Source: an uncultured Nocardioides sp. (GTDB lineage Bacteria > Actinomycetota > Actinomycetes > Propionibacteriales > Nocardioidaceae). Taken from it: a DNA stretch of 64,000 nucleotides. The notes beneath the pieces were generated by a model, which worked only from the letters and a program-made list of their open reading frames with translations, ran no database searches and was not told the origin of the DNA. Positions 27,548 through 36,605 of this stretch are shown here, piece by piece; position 1 is the first letter of the stretch; every line of letters starts with the position of its first letter. The position numbers and the translations under genes were made by a program. The stretch lies in assembly GCF_946885725.1 (NCBI RefSeq), contig NZ_CAMPGZ010000001.1:9632-73631 (forward strand), given 5' to 3'.

Positions 27548-30500
27548 ATGACCTCGTCACGAGGACCAGGGAGCAGCAGCTCCCGAAGCAACCCGGGCGA
27601 ACGCGCCCGACGCGGGATGCGCCGCTGGATCACGGCCGGCGTGTCTCTGATGCTGACCGGCGCCGGAGGGGCGGTGACGGCCGCACCGGCGCAGGCGGTG
27701 ACCGACGAGGACCCCGCGTTCTTCGTCAACCGCGCCGACCTGGAGTTCATCCTCAAGCAGATCAAGATCTCCGAGCACCATGCGGCCGGCGGGGAGCTGC
27801 TCTGCGACGACCCGGCGGACCAGACCTGGACCTGCGTCCCGGACCGCCGGCTGCCGTACGGGCTGCGCACGGTCGACGGCAGCGACAACAACCTGTTCCC
27901 GAACCGGTCCGGATACGGCTCGGCCGGGAAGGTGTTCCCGCGCGGCCTGACGGCGAACTTCCGGGACGCCGACGGGGCGCCGTTCGACGCCGACGGCCCG
28001 GGTCCCGCTCAGGTGGGAGACCCGTCGTCGTACAAGCAGAAGGAGGGGCTCGTCTTCGACGCGGAGCCGCGGATCGTCAGCAACCTCGTCGCGGACCAGA
28101 CCGCGGCGAACCCCGCGGCGCTCGACGCGGCGGCGAACACCGAGGGCGCGTTCCGTGAGGACCACGACAACGACCCGGAGACGCCGGACCGCATCTACAT
28201 CCCGAACGTGTCGCCCGACGAAGGTCTGTCTGCGCCGTTCAACTCCTGGTTCACGCTGTTCGGCCAGTTCTTCGACCACGGCCTCGACCTGGTCTCCAAG
28301 GGCGGGAGTGGCACCGTCATGGTGCCGTTGGAGCCGGACGACCCGTTGTACGACCCCGACAGCCACACGAACTTCCTGGCGCTGACACGGGCGACCAACC
28401 AGCCCGGCGAGGACGGCATCCTCGGCACCGAGGACGACGTGCAGGAGCACACCAACCGCACCACGCCGTACGTCGACCAGAACCAGACCTACACCTCGCA
28501 CCCGTCCCACCAGGTCTTCCTGCGCGAGTACCGCGAGACGCCGGACGGACCGGTCCCGACCGGTCGGCTGCTGGACGGCGCGGACGGCGGACTCGCCAAC
28601 TGGGGCGAGGTGAAGAAGCAGGCGCGCGACCTGCTCGGCATCGAGCTCGACGACGAGGACGTCCTGAACGTTCCACTCGTGGCGACCGACCCCTACGGGC
28701 ACTTCATCCCCGGCGAGAACGGGCTTCCGCAGCTCGTGGTCCCGGAGGAGGGGAACACGCTCGTCGAGGGCTCGCTCGAGTCGCCGATCGACGCGACCCC
28801 GGCAATCCGGGCCAACGTGGCCTTCCTCGACGACATCGCGCACGACGCCGACCCGACCAAGGCCGGCTACGACGCCGCGCTGCTGGACAAGCACTACATC
28901 ACCGGTGACGGCCGCGGCAACGAGAACATCGGCCTGTCGGCGGTGCACCACGTCTTCCACGCGGAGCACAACCGGCTGACCGAGGAGATCGACACGCTGA
29001 TCGGCGAGCAGGACCAGGCCTTCCAGGAGAAGTGGAAGGACGAGTCGATGGTCTGGGACTACGGCGAGCGCCTGTTCCAGGCCGCCCGGTTCGTCACCGA
29101 GATGGAGTACCAGCACCTCGTCTTCGAGGAGTTCGCCCGCAAGCTGGTGCCGTCGATCGATCGGGGACCCCTCAACGAGACGCTGTACCACGCCGACGTC
29201 GACGCCGCGATCACGGCGGAGTTCGCCCACGTGGTCTACCGGTTCGGGCACTCGATGCTCACCGACACCGTCGCCCGCGAGGGTTGGGGAACCGAGGACG
29301 TGCCTCTGCTCGACGCCTTCCTCAACCCCGAGAAGCTCACCGACGGCGGCCGCATCACGCCCGACCAGGGCGCCGGCGCGGTCATCCACGGCATGGTCAA
29401 CCAGGTCGGCAACGGGATCGACGAGTTCGTGGTGGACACCCTGCGCAACAACCTGCTGGGCCTCCCGCTGGACCTCGCCACGATCAACATGGTGCGGGCC
29501 CGCGAGGCCGGTGTCCCGACCCTCCAGGAAGCTCGGCGCACCTACTACAAGCAGGACCTCAACCCGGCGCTGAAGCCCTACGAGAGCTGGGAGGACTTCC
29601 GGCTGGCGCTCAAGCACCGTGCTTCCATCGTCAACTTCGTCGCGGCGTACGGCGTCCACCCGACGCTGCAGCAGGCGACGAACAACGAGGAGCGCCGCGC
29701 GGCCGCGGAGGCGCTGGTCGCCGACAAGGCGTTCATGAACAAGCCCTCCGCGGAGTCCGGCCTGGATGACGTCGACTTCTGGATCGGCGGCCTGGCGGAG
29801 CGGTCGATGGACTTCGGCGGCATGCTCGGCACGACGTTCAACGTCGTCTTCGAGAACCAGCTGGAGGACCTCCAGAACGGTGACCGGTTCTACTACCTGA
29901 CCCGTCTCCAGGGCACCAACCTCATCGCCCAGATGGAGGCCAACTCCTTCTCCGAGCTGATCATGCGCAACACCGACGCCGGGATCCTGCCGGCCGACGC
30001 GTTCGCGACGCAGAGCCCGGTGGTGGAGATCGCGAACCTGCCGGAGGACCGGTCGCAGTGGCCGACCGGGCTGACGCTCACCCCCGACGGCACCTACCGG
30101 TACGACGGTGAGGAGCACGTGGCGATGCACGGCACTCCGGGCGACGACCGCATGCGCGGCGGCGACGGCGACGACGCACTGTGGGGTCACGCCGGCCGGG
30201 ACCGCATCGAGGGCGACGTCGGCGACGACATCATCCACGGCAACGAGGGCCACGACATCCTCACCGACCTGTTCGGCGACGACGTCATCCACGCCGGCGA
30301 CGGCAACGACGCCGTGAACGCGGGACCTGGGTTGGACCTGCTGTTCGGCCAGGGCGGCAGCGACTACATCCTGCACGGCCAGGAGATCACGCAGTCCTTC
30401 GCCGGTTCCGACACGGACTTCGTGCGCGGCGGCCGGGCCAACGACATCATCACCGGCAACGAGGGGGACGACTGGCTCGAGGGTGCCGTCGGGCACGACC

Positions 30501-33493
30501 TCGTGCAGGGCGACAACGCGCTCACGTTCCAGAACGACCCCAACGGAGGCGCCGACATCCTGTTCGGCGGCAGCGGCAACGACGACCACGACGCCGAGGG
30601 CGGCAACGACGTCATGCTGAACAACGGCATCGACCGGCACGCCGGCATGCTCGGCTTCGACTGGGTCACCCACAAGCTGGACCCGGACCCGGTCGACACC
30701 GACCTCGGCCTGACGATCTTCCAGCCGCCGAACGTCCAGCTGATGCGCTCGCGGTACATGAACGTCGAGGGCCTCTCGGGCTGGGACGGTGCGGACGTGC
30801 TCCGCGGACGGAGCGTCTCGGGTGACCCGACGACTCCGGCCGGTGACGGGCACGAGCTGACCGACGCGCACTTCGACCAGGTGGACGGCCTCCGGGCTCT
30901 CCTCGGCGGCGGTGACGAGCCGCCGTACGCCGCACCGTTCATGGCGGCTCCCGAGGAGGCCGAGGAGGGCGGGCACGACATCCTCCTCGGCGGAGCCAGC
31001 AGCGATCTGATCGAGGGCCGCGCCGGCGACGACTTCATCGACGGGGACGCCTGGCTCGACACCTACCTGGTCGGTCCCGGCGGCGAGAAGAGCGACACCA
31101 TGGCCGCGTTCCAGGAGCGCGTCTTCGCCGGGGACCTGTCCCCGGCCGACATCCGGATCGTGCGCGAGATCCGCACGGCCACCGGACAGGGCGACGTGGT
31201 CGACACCGCGGTGTTCTCCGGCGACCAGGACGAGTACGACGTGTCCGAGAACGAGGACGGCACGGTCGTGGTCGCCCACGACGGCGGCGACGGCGAGGAC
31301 GGCACCGACGTCCTGCGCAACATCGAGCGGCTCCAGTTCGCCGACGGCACGGTGGACCTCACCGGGCTGTTCGAGCGGCCGGCCGAGGGCACCGTGACGA
31401 TCTCGGACACGACGCCGGCCGAGGACCAGGAGCTCCTGGCCACCGCCGACGTCCGCGACCCCAACGGGATCGAGCCCGGCACGATGTCCTACACCTGGCA
31501 GTCGCAGGCGGACGACGGCTCGTGGGTGGCCACCCCCGAGGGCGTCGAGGCGACCTTCGCGCCCGGTGACGCCGAGGTCGGCCGCGCACTCCGCGTGGTC
31601 GTCACCTTCACCGACCGGCTCGGCACGCTCGAGTCGGTGACGTCGGAGCCCACGGAGCCCGTGAGCAACGTCAACGACGAGCCGACCGGGCCGGTCGTCA
31701 GCAACGAGAGCCCCGTCATCGGCGACTCCCTGTCCGTCAGCGGCCTCGAGGACGCCGACGGGCTCCCCGACTCGGTGTCGTACCAGTGGCAGCGCAGCCA
31801 GGGCGACGGCTTCGTCGACATCCCCGGCGCCACCGGCCCGACGTACCTCGTGCAGCGGACCGACGGCGGCCGCACGCTCCGGGTGGTGGCCAGCTACACC
31901 GACGGGCACGGCACGGCGGAGACCGCCGCGTCGCAGGCCACCGGACAGGTCCCGGCGTGGACGCTTCCCGCGGCCCCGGCCATCGGTTCCGCCACCCCGG
32001 GCGTGGAGTCCGTGACGGTCTCGTGGACGCCGCCGGCCGACACCGGCAACGCCCCGCTGACGTCGTACAGCGTCGAGATCCGTTCTGGCGGCCAGCCGTT
32101 CGCGACGGTGACCGGCATCTCACCCGAGGAGACCTCGACGAGGATCGACCTGCCGGTCGGCACCTACCGGTTCCGGGTGGCGGCGCTCAACCCGGTCGGT
32201 CAGGGACCGTGGTCGGAGTTCGTGACGGCGACTGTCGCACCGCTCGACCTCACCGCTCCCACGGTGACGGTCCGTCAGCCCGAGGCCGGTGCCGAGGGAG
32301 TCGCCCGCGGCTCCAACGTCGCCGCGACCTTCAGCGAGACGGTCGTCGGCGTGGACAGCGGCAGCATGACGCTGCGCCGGGTCTCGGACGGGGCCGTGGT
32401 CGACGCCGAGGTGTCGATGTCCAACGCGCGTCGGGCGGTCCTCAACCCGGTGGCGGCGCTCGACTCGCAGACCGAGTACGAGGTCTCGCTCACGGCTGGG
32501 ATCACCGATGAGGCGGGCAACCCGCTGGTGCCGACGAGCTGGCGGTTCACCACCGCCGACACGACCCGGCCCCAGGTGGTGAGCACCTCGCCGACCGCGG
32601 ACGCGGTCGGGGTGGACCGGAACACCAATGTCACCGCGACGTTCGACGAGCCGGTGCAGGGCGTGAGCGGCAGCACGATGACCCTCTCCCTCGGGACCGA
32701 GCAGATCCCGGCCACCGTGTCGTACGACGCGGCGACCCGGACGGCCACGCTCGACCCGAACGTGGTGCTGCTCGCCGACCGGCGCTACGTGGTGCGGCTG
32801 ACGACCGGGATCACGGACGCCTCCGGCAACACGTTGCCTCAGACGATCGTGGCGTTCACGACGGGCGGCACCATCACGCCGACGCCGTCGTCGTCCCTGC
32901 TGCTGGCTCAGTCGCCGGCCGCCGGGGCGGTCGAGGTCGACCGTGGGGCCGCGGTGTCGATGACGTTCGCGACGGACGTCCGCGACGTGAACCAGCAGAC
33001 GGTCCAGATGCTGGCTCGAGGCAAGCGGCTGCCGGCGACGGTCACCTACGACGCCGCCGCACGGACGGCGAAGGTGTCGCCGCGCGGCAAGCTCCCGGAC
33101 GGCACGAAGGTCACCGTCAAGGTGGCAGGCGTCCGGACCGCCGACGGCCGACCGGTCCCGGCGACCAGCTGGGGCTTCACCACCCGCGACCACACCGCTC
33201 CCAAGGTGGTGAAGCGCACCAAGGGCAAGGTCGCCCGCAAGGCCGTCATCCGGGTGAAGCTGAGCGAGCAGGTGGTCAACGCCGGCAAGGGCGCGGTGAA
33301 GCTGCGCACCGTCGCGGGCAAGCGGCTGAAGGCCGACGTCCGCTGGGTGGCGAGCAAGCGCACGCTCGTCGTCGACCCGGTGAAGGCTCTGCCCAGGAAG
33401 GCTCGGATCGTCGTCCGGGTCAAGGCCGGCCTGCGCGACGCAGCCGGCAACACGATGGCTGCCAAGTCGTGGAGGTTCACGACGCGGCGATGA
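27548..33493 (+). CDS. Giant secreted heme peroxidase with RTX, fibronectin III and Big_5 repeats
   Basis: A 1,981-residue exported protein. The signal is MRRWITAGVSLMLTGAGG ending near APAQA. Residues about 60-850 are an animal-type heme peroxidase: FGQFFDHGLDLV near 240 holds the distal His, and VYRFGHSM near 565 fits the proximal His. Residues about 860-1175 are RTX calcium-binding nonapeptides (GTPGDDRMRGGDGDD, GRAGDDFIDGD). Two Ig-like domains (about 1280-1470) precede a fibronectin III domain (about 1475-1566, VTVSWTPPADTG) and four Big_5 domains to the end, the last ending AAKSWRFTTRR. The third and fourth are Lys/Arg-rich. No sortase signal is seen. The start at 27548 keeps a 23-residue Ser/Arg leader; 27617 is an alternative. 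Likely roles are extracellular oxidative chemistry or adhesion. Confidence 0.9.
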   Translation: MTSSRGPGSSSSRSNPGERARRGMRRWITAGVSLMLTGAGGAVTAAPAQAVTDEDPAFFVNRADLEFILKQIKISEHHAAGGELLCDDPADQTWTCVPDRRLPYGLRTVDGSDNNLFPNRSGYGSAGKVFPRGLTANFRDADGAPFDADGPGPAQVGDPSSYKQKEGLVFDAEPRIVSNLVADQTAANPAALDAAANTEGAFREDHDNDPETPDRIYIPNVSPDEGLSAPFNSWFTLFGQFFDHGLDLVSKGGSGTVMVPLEPDDPLYDPDSHTNFLALTRATNQPGEDGILGTEDDVQEHTNRTTPYVDQNQTYTSHPSHQVFLREYRETPDGPVPTGRLLDGADGGLANWGEVKKQARDLLGIELDDEDVLNVPLVATDPYGHFIPGENGLPQLVVPEEGNTLVEGSLESPIDATPAIRANVAFLDDIAHDADPTKAGYDAALLDKHYITGDGRGNENIGLSAVHHVFHAEHNRLTEEIDTLIGEQDQAFQEKWKDESMVWDYGERLFQAARFVTEMEYQHLVFEEFARKLVPSIDRGPLNETLYHADVDAAITAEFAHVVYRFGHSMLTDTVAREGWGTEDVPLLDAFLNPEKLTDGGRITPDQGAGAVIHGMVNQVGNGIDEFVVDTLRNNLLGLPLDLATINMVRAREAGVPTLQEARRTYYKQDLNPALKPYESWEDFRLALKHRASIVNFVAAYGVHPTLQQATNNEERRAAAEALVADKAFMNKPSAESGLDDVDFWIGGLAERSMDFGGMLGTTFNVVFENQLEDLQNGDRFYYLTRLQGTNLIAQMEANSFSELIMRNTDAGILPADAFATQSPVVEIANLPEDRSQWPTGLTLTPDGTYRYDGEEHVAMHGTPGDDRMRGGDGDDALWGHAGRDRIEGDVGDDIIHGNEGHDILTDLFGDDVIHAGDGNDAVNAGPGLDLLFGQGGSDYILHGQEITQSFAGSDTDFVRGGRANDIITGNEGDDWLEGAVGHDLVQGDNALTFQNDPNGGADILFGGSGNDDHDAEGGNDVMLNNGIDRHAGMLGFDWVTHKLDPDPVDTDLGLTIFQPPNVQLMRSRYMNVEGLSGWDGADVLRGRSVSGDPTTPAGDGHELTDAHFDQVDGLRALLGGGDEPPYAAPFMAAPEEAEEGGHDILLGGASSDLIEGRAGDDFIDGDAWLDTYLVGPGGEKSDTMAAFQERVFAGDLSPADIRIVREIRTATGQGDVVDTAVFSGDQDEYDVSENEDGTVVVAHDGGDGEDGTDVLRNIERLQFADGTVDLTGLFERPAEGTVTISDTTPAEDQELLATADVRDPNGIEPGTMSYTWQSQADDGSWVATPEGVEATFAPGDAEVGRALRVVVTFTDRLGTLESVTSEPTEPVSNVNDEPTGPVVSNESPVIGDSLSVSGLEDADGLPDSVSYQWQRSQGDGFVDIPGATGPTYLVQRTDGGRTLRVVASYTDGHGTAETAASQATGQVPAWTLPAAPAIGSATPGVESVTVSWTPPADTGNAPLTSYSVEIRSGGQPFATVTGISPEETSTRIDLPVGTYRFRVAALNPVGQGPWSEFVTATVAPLDLTAPTVTVRQPEAGAEGVARGSNVAATFSETVVGVDSGSMTLRRVSDGAVVDAEVSMSNARRAVLNPVAALDSQTEYEVSLTAGITDEAGNPLVPTSWRFTTADTTRPQVVSTSPTADAVGVDRNTNVTATFDEPVQGVSGSTMTLSLGTEQIPATVSYDAATRTATLDPNVVLLADRRYVVRLTTGITDASGNTLPQTIVAFTTGGTITPTPSSSLLLAQSPAAGAVEVDRGAAVSMTFATDVRDVNQQTVQMLARGKRLPATVTYDAAARTAKVSPRGKLPDGTKVTVKVAGVRTADGRPVPATSWGFTTRDHTAPKVVKRTKGKVARKAVIRVKLSEQVVNAGKGAVKLRTVAGKRLKADVRWVASKRTLVVDPVKALPRKARIVVRVKAGLRDAAGNTMAAKSWRFTTRR

Positions 33494-33509
33494 GGCGGCC
33501 CCCGCCGCG

Positions 33510-33550
33510 GCGCAGTGGCCGGCCCTTCATCCCCGTGCCGGCCACTGCGC
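33510..33550 (+). terminator. Terminator after the giant peroxidase gene
   Basis: Perfect 14-bp arms GCGCAGTGGCCGGC (33510-33523) and GCCGGCCACTGCGC (33537-33550) with a 13-base loop, 17 bases after the stop codon, followed by TCTCTCC. Confidence 0.8.
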
Positions 33551-33601
33551 TCTCTCCACCAAGAGACGTCCGGGCCCCCGGACGCGACGGCAGAGGCCGA
33601 C

Positions 33602-33634
33602 ACAGCCCTCCACCCGCGCCGGGTGGAGGGCTGT
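33602..33634. terminator. Second hairpin terminator downstream of the peroxidase
   Basis: Perfect 14-bp arms ACAGCCCTCCACCC and GGGTGGAGGGCTGT around a five-base loop. It sits between the peroxidase and the minus-strand gene remnant ending at 33647, so it can serve either direction. Confidence 0.8.
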
Positions 33635-33646
33635 CGTCGTTCTCGG

Positions 33647-33838
33647 TCAGGAGACCGCGCTGACCTCGTCCTCACGGACGCGCGCCGGGCCGTCCGCGCA
33701 GTCTCGGTAGTAGGCGTACGTCACGAGCAGCAGCGCGGGTCCCCAGCGCGGCGCGAGGATGAACACCAGCAGCCTGAGGCTGTCCGCCTGGACGACCATC
33801 ACCGCGAGGCTGACCGCGGCGCCGCCCAGCGCGGAAGC
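33647..33838 (-). pseudogene. 3' remnant of a membrane-protein gene
   Basis: About 63 codons remain, translating to a hydrophobic segment ([15 protein letters not shown], then LRLLVFILAPRWGPALLLV) and a hydrophilic tail YYRDCADGPARVRED before TGA. There is no start codon context; upstream the frame runs into the HTH remnant lying on the opposite strand. This looks like the last membrane helices of a larger protein whose 5' part was deleted. The parent family cannot be named. Internal ATG codons exist but have no ribosome site. Confidence 0.5.
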
Positions 33839-34023
33839 GCGACGTGATGGTCGCGATCGCGCGCGGCGAGACCAACGCCGAGATCGCGGCCAACCTCTAC
33901 CTCGCGGAGGCCACGGTGAAGACCCACGTCGGACAGATCCTCAGCAAGCTCGGGCTGAGAGACCGCGTGCAGATCGTGATCCACGCCTACGAGAGCGGGC
34001 TGGTGCGGCCCGGCCGGCCCTGA
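33829..34023 (+). pseudogene. LuxR/NarL-type response-regulator remnant (HTH only)
   Basis: Sixty-odd codons encode an almost complete NarL-type DNA-binding domain: [37 protein letters not shown], then [11 protein letters not shown] and TGA. The receiver domain and the usual L-T before the first helix are gone. The upstream sequence reads as the other strand's membrane remnant, so both genes lost their 5' halves at one junction near 33829-33838. In intact relatives the residue after A-R is normally Glu; here it is Lys. GTG 33844 or ATG 33847 could still start an HTH-only peptide. The stop lies three bases from that of the convergent MBL gene. Confidence 0.75.
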
Positions 34024-34026
34024 CGT

Positions 34027-35409
34027 TCACTCCAGCCGGACGCGCTCGCCGAGGAACGGCACCACCGCGCAGATGCCCAGGTCCTCCTCGATCCGCCGCG
34101 CGAGGCTGCGGGACGACTGCGGCTCGCCGTGCACCACGTACACGGTCGAGGGCAGCTCCTCGGCGGACTTGATCCAGGCGACCAGGTCGTCGCAGTCGGC
34201 GTGCACGGAGAAGTACGGCATCTCGATCACGTCGGCGCGCACCGGCACGTAGCGGCCGTGCATCTTGAGGTGCGTCGCGCCGTCGAGGAGCTGCCGGCCG
34301 CGCGTCCCCTCGGCCTGGAACCCGGTCAAGACAACGGTGTTTCGGGGGTCGGGCAGCTGGTGCTTGAGGTGGTGCACCACACGACCGCCGGTGGCCATGC
34401 CCGAGGCGGAGACGATGATGCAGGGGTACGACGGCTCGTTGAGCTGCTGCGAGCCTGCCACGTCGCGCACCTGGCGCAGGTCGAGCACGTCCTCGATCTC
34501 GAGCAGGGCGGAGGCGCCCTCGTGGAACTGGCTGGAGCCGGCCCGGACGGCGCGCCGGTAGACGTCGAGCGCGGCCAGCGCCATCGGGCTGTCGACGTAC
34601 ACCGGCACGCGCGGGATCCGCCCCTCGACCGTGAGGCGGCGCAGCTCGAGCAGCACCAGCTCGGTGCGGTCCACGGCGAACGCCGGGATGAGGACGGTGC
34701 CGCCACGCTGCAGCGTCCGGCGCACGGCTCCGGCGAGCACCGCGCCTCCGGGCGGCGGGTGCCGGCGGTCGCCGTACGTCGACTCGATGACCATCGTGCG
34801 ACCGGGCGGCGGAGGTGCCGGTGCTGCGAGCAGCGGGTGGCCCGCGCGGCCGAGGTCGCCGCTGAGCACGACGTGCCGTCCGTCGACACCGAGGTCGACG
34901 ACCGCGGAGCCGAGGATGTGTCCCGCCGGGTGCAGGACGACGTCCACGGACTCCGCGACTCGGGTGACCCGGCGGAACTCGACCGGGTCGAAGAGCGTGA
35001 TCGCCCGCTCGACGTCCGCCGTGTCGTAGAGCGGGAGCGCCGGCTCGTGGCGCGACCAGCCCGCGCGGTTGGCGTACGCAGCATCCTCCTCCTGCAGGAA
35101 CGCGCTGTCGCGCAGCACGATCTCCGCGAGCTCGGCGGTCTGCGGTGTGCACACCACCCGGCCGCGGAACCCGTCGCGAACGAGCCGCGGAAGGTAGCCG
35201 CAGTGATCCAGGTGCGCGTGCGTGAGCACGACCGCCTCGAGGGTCGACGGCTCAACGGTGAGGGGCTCCCAGTTGCGCTCGCGCAGCTCGCCCGTGCCCT
35301 GGTACAGGCCGGCGTCGACGAGCACCTTCGGCTCGGGGCGGCCGACCAGGAAGCGGCTGCCGGTCACGGTGCCGGTGCCGCCGAGGAACGTCAGGGTGGG
35401 GCTGGTCAT
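34027..35409 (-). CDS. MBL-fold beta-CASP metallo-hydrolase
   Basis: A 460-residue zinc enzyme of the metallo-beta-lactamase fold with beta-CASP and RNA-specificity motifs, related to CPSF73/YsiH-type exoribonucleases. The zinc motif is LTHAHLDHCG (about 63-72). Further ligands are LHPAGHILGSA and VLSGDLGR. The beta-CASP domain includes VYVDSPMALAAL and IIVSASGMATGGR, and the C-terminal His of FSVHADCDDL and VHGEPQSS complete the site. The ATG overlaps the stop of the upstream PPOX gene (ATGA), so translation is coupled. RNA cleavage is the default prediction, but the stress-island location may mean a specialised role. Confidence 0.92.
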   Translation of the reverse strand: MTSPTLTFLGGTGTVTGSRFLVGRPEPKVLVDAGLYQGTGELRERNWEPLTVEPSTLEAVVLTHAHLDHCGYLPRLVRDGFRGRVVCTPQTAELAEIVLRDSAFLQEEDAAYANRAGWSRHEPALPLYDTADVERAITLFDPVEFRRVTRVAESVDVVLHPAGHILGSAVVDLGVDGRHVVLSGDLGRAGHPLLAAPAPPPPGRTMVIESTYGDRRHPPPGGAVLAGAVRRTLQRGGTVLIPAFAVDRTELVLLELRRLTVEGRIPRVPVYVDSPMALAALDVYRRAVRAGSSQFHEGASALLEIEDVLDLRQVRDVAGSQQLNEPSYPCIIVSASGMATGGRVVHHLKHQLPDPRNTVVLTGFQAEGTRGRQLLDGATHLKMHGRYVPVRADVIEMPYFSVHADCDDLVAWIKSAEELPSTVYVVHGEPQSSRSLARRIEEDLGICAVVPFLGERVRLE

Positions 35410-35843
35410 GTGATCTCCAGATCGGCGTCGGGGCCGCGCCGCAGCAGGAACCGCCGTCCGGTCACCTCCGCCGGCAGCAGGACCAGCAGCTCGGCCTTGG
35501 GCGTCGGCACCCAGCTGTGCAGGGGCAGGTCGCCGAGCTCGTTCCGCTCGTGGTCGGTGAGCCGCTGAAGCCGGCCGCGGACGACGACCGACCACGCGTT
35601 CTGGTCGTCGAACCAGTCGATCTCCAGCGCGGCGTCCGAGTTCAGCGCTGCGGCCAGCAGCTTGTTGCCCGACCCGCTGCGAATGAGCAGGCGTCCACGG
35701 TCGACGAGGTAGTTGACCGGGACGATGTGCACCTCGTCCACGAGGCGGTACGCCACGCGGCCGATCTCCTGGGATCGCAGCAGCGCCCAGCACTCCTCGG
35801 CCGAGAGCTCCAGCACGGGCCTCTCATCGTCCAGCCGCTCCAT
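35406..35843 (-). CDS. Pyridoxamine 5'-phosphate oxidase (PPOX) family protein
   Basis: A 145-residue split-barrel flavin/F420-binding protein. Family landmarks are ECWALLRSQEIGRVAYRL (residues about 19-36), VHIVPVNYLVDRGRLLIRS and EIDWFDDQNAWSVVVRGR. Such small PPOX proteins in actinomycetes bind FMN, F420 or heme and often belong to hypoxia or redox regulons. The ATG at 35843 has AGAGG eight bases upstream. The promoter has TAGCGT (35882-35887) and a GGGACC-type box further up. It is translationally coupled to the MBL gene. Confidence 0.88.
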   Translation of the reverse strand: MERLDDERPVLELSAEECWALLRSQEIGRVAYRLVDEVHIVPVNYLVDRGRLLIRSGSGNKLLAAALNSDAALEIDWFDDQNAWSVVVRGRLQRLTDHERNELGDLPLHSWVPTPKAELLVLLPAEVTGRRFLLRRGPDADLEIT

Positions 35844-35910
35844 GGTGACCACCTCTCGTGGCCGGTCTTCCTGTGGCTTTCACGCTAGGTTTCGCGCCGC
35901 TGGGCCGGCA

Positions 35911-35924
35911 GGGCACTAGGTCCC
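35911..35924 (-). promoter_or_regulatory. DevR/DosR-like box upstream of the PPOX-MBL operon
   Basis: Read on the minus strand it is GGGACCTAGTGCCC, centred about 33 bases upstream of the TAGCGT -10 candidate. It overlaps the stop codon of the next upstream gene. It has the dyad form GGGAC-N5-CCC typical of DevR/DosR sites in other actinomycetes, and the same layout recurs at four more promoters nearby. Confidence 0.5.
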
Positions 35925-36533
35925 GCGGGGGACGGACTCCGGTCCCGAGGTTGTCCGTCGCGCCACCACCAGCCCGGCCTGCCAGCCCGGCGCCCGGCCG
36001 CCGTCGGGTGGGCCGAGGGCGTCGACGTCGTGACCGCTCGACGCGAGCAGCCAGGAGACGAGCGAGTTCGAGCTCCACATGTCCCCCGTGCCGAGCTCGT
36101 CGCGACCCCAGGTGACCGTAGGGAAATCGGGCACGCGCGCGAGGAGCGACGCCGTGCGCGTCGGGTCGCTGCTCAGCCGCCGCGCGCCGCCGACCGCCTC
36201 GGCGAGGTCCGGGACCACGCCGTCCCGCCACCGCCGTACCTCGTAGCGGAAGAGGCGCGACCTGCCCAGCCACGGCAGCCCGACGGGGCCTTCGGCCACC
36301 ACGCCGCGCTCGGCGGCGGGCGTGCTCCACACCGGAGCCATCTCGATCGTGAAGCGCTGGTCGCCGAGCCGAACCTCCAGCGCGGAGTGGAAGAGCCGGC
36401 AGGGAGTGCGCTGCTCCCGGCGTGCGACAACCGCCTCGTAGACGCGGCCGTTGGTGCGCACGCACCCGGTGCCGTCGCCGGCGCCGAGCGGCAGCCAGTA
36501 CAGATCGACGCTCGCACTCTCCGCGCTCGCCAT
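35916..36533 (-). CDS. Hypothetical protein in stress island
   Basis: A 205-residue soluble protein I do not recognise. It starts MASAESASVDLYWLPLGAG and contains RLFHSALEVRLGDQRFTIEM, GPVGLPWLGRSRLFRYEV and VPDFPTVTWGRDELGTGDMWSSNSLVSWLL. The H-S-A-L-E and the later N-S-L-V-S-W-L-L resemble the spacing of a His/Asn hydrolase of NlpC/P60-like or DUF4105-like type, but I cannot place it there with confidence. There is no signal peptide or membrane segment. GGAGG lies ten bases before the ATG. It is preceded by a GGGACC-type box (36585-36598) at the correct distance from a GACGTT -10 candidate, tying it to its neighbours. Confidence 0.75.
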   Translation of the reverse strand: MASAESASVDLYWLPLGAGDGTGCVRTNGRVYEAVVARREQRTPCRLFHSALEVRLGDQRFTIEMAPVWSTPAAERGVVAEGPVGLPWLGRSRLFRYEVRRWRDGVVPDLAEAVGGARRLSSDPTRTASLLARVPDFPTVTWGRDELGTGDMWSSNSLVSWLLASSGHDVDALGPPDGGRAPGWQAGLVVARRTTSGPESVPRGT

Positions 36534-36584
36534 GGACCGGTCACCTCCACGACCAGGCAACGTCGCGGTCCGGCCGGCCGGCCA

Positions 36585-36598
36585 GGTGCGAAGGTCCC
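36585..36598 (-). promoter_or_regulatory. DevR/DosR-like box
   Basis: On the minus strand GGGACCTTCGCACC, centred 30 bases upstream of GACGTT (36559-36564). It precedes the hypothetical gene starting at 36533. Confidence 0.45.
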
Positions 36599-36605
36599 GA
36601 ACGCG

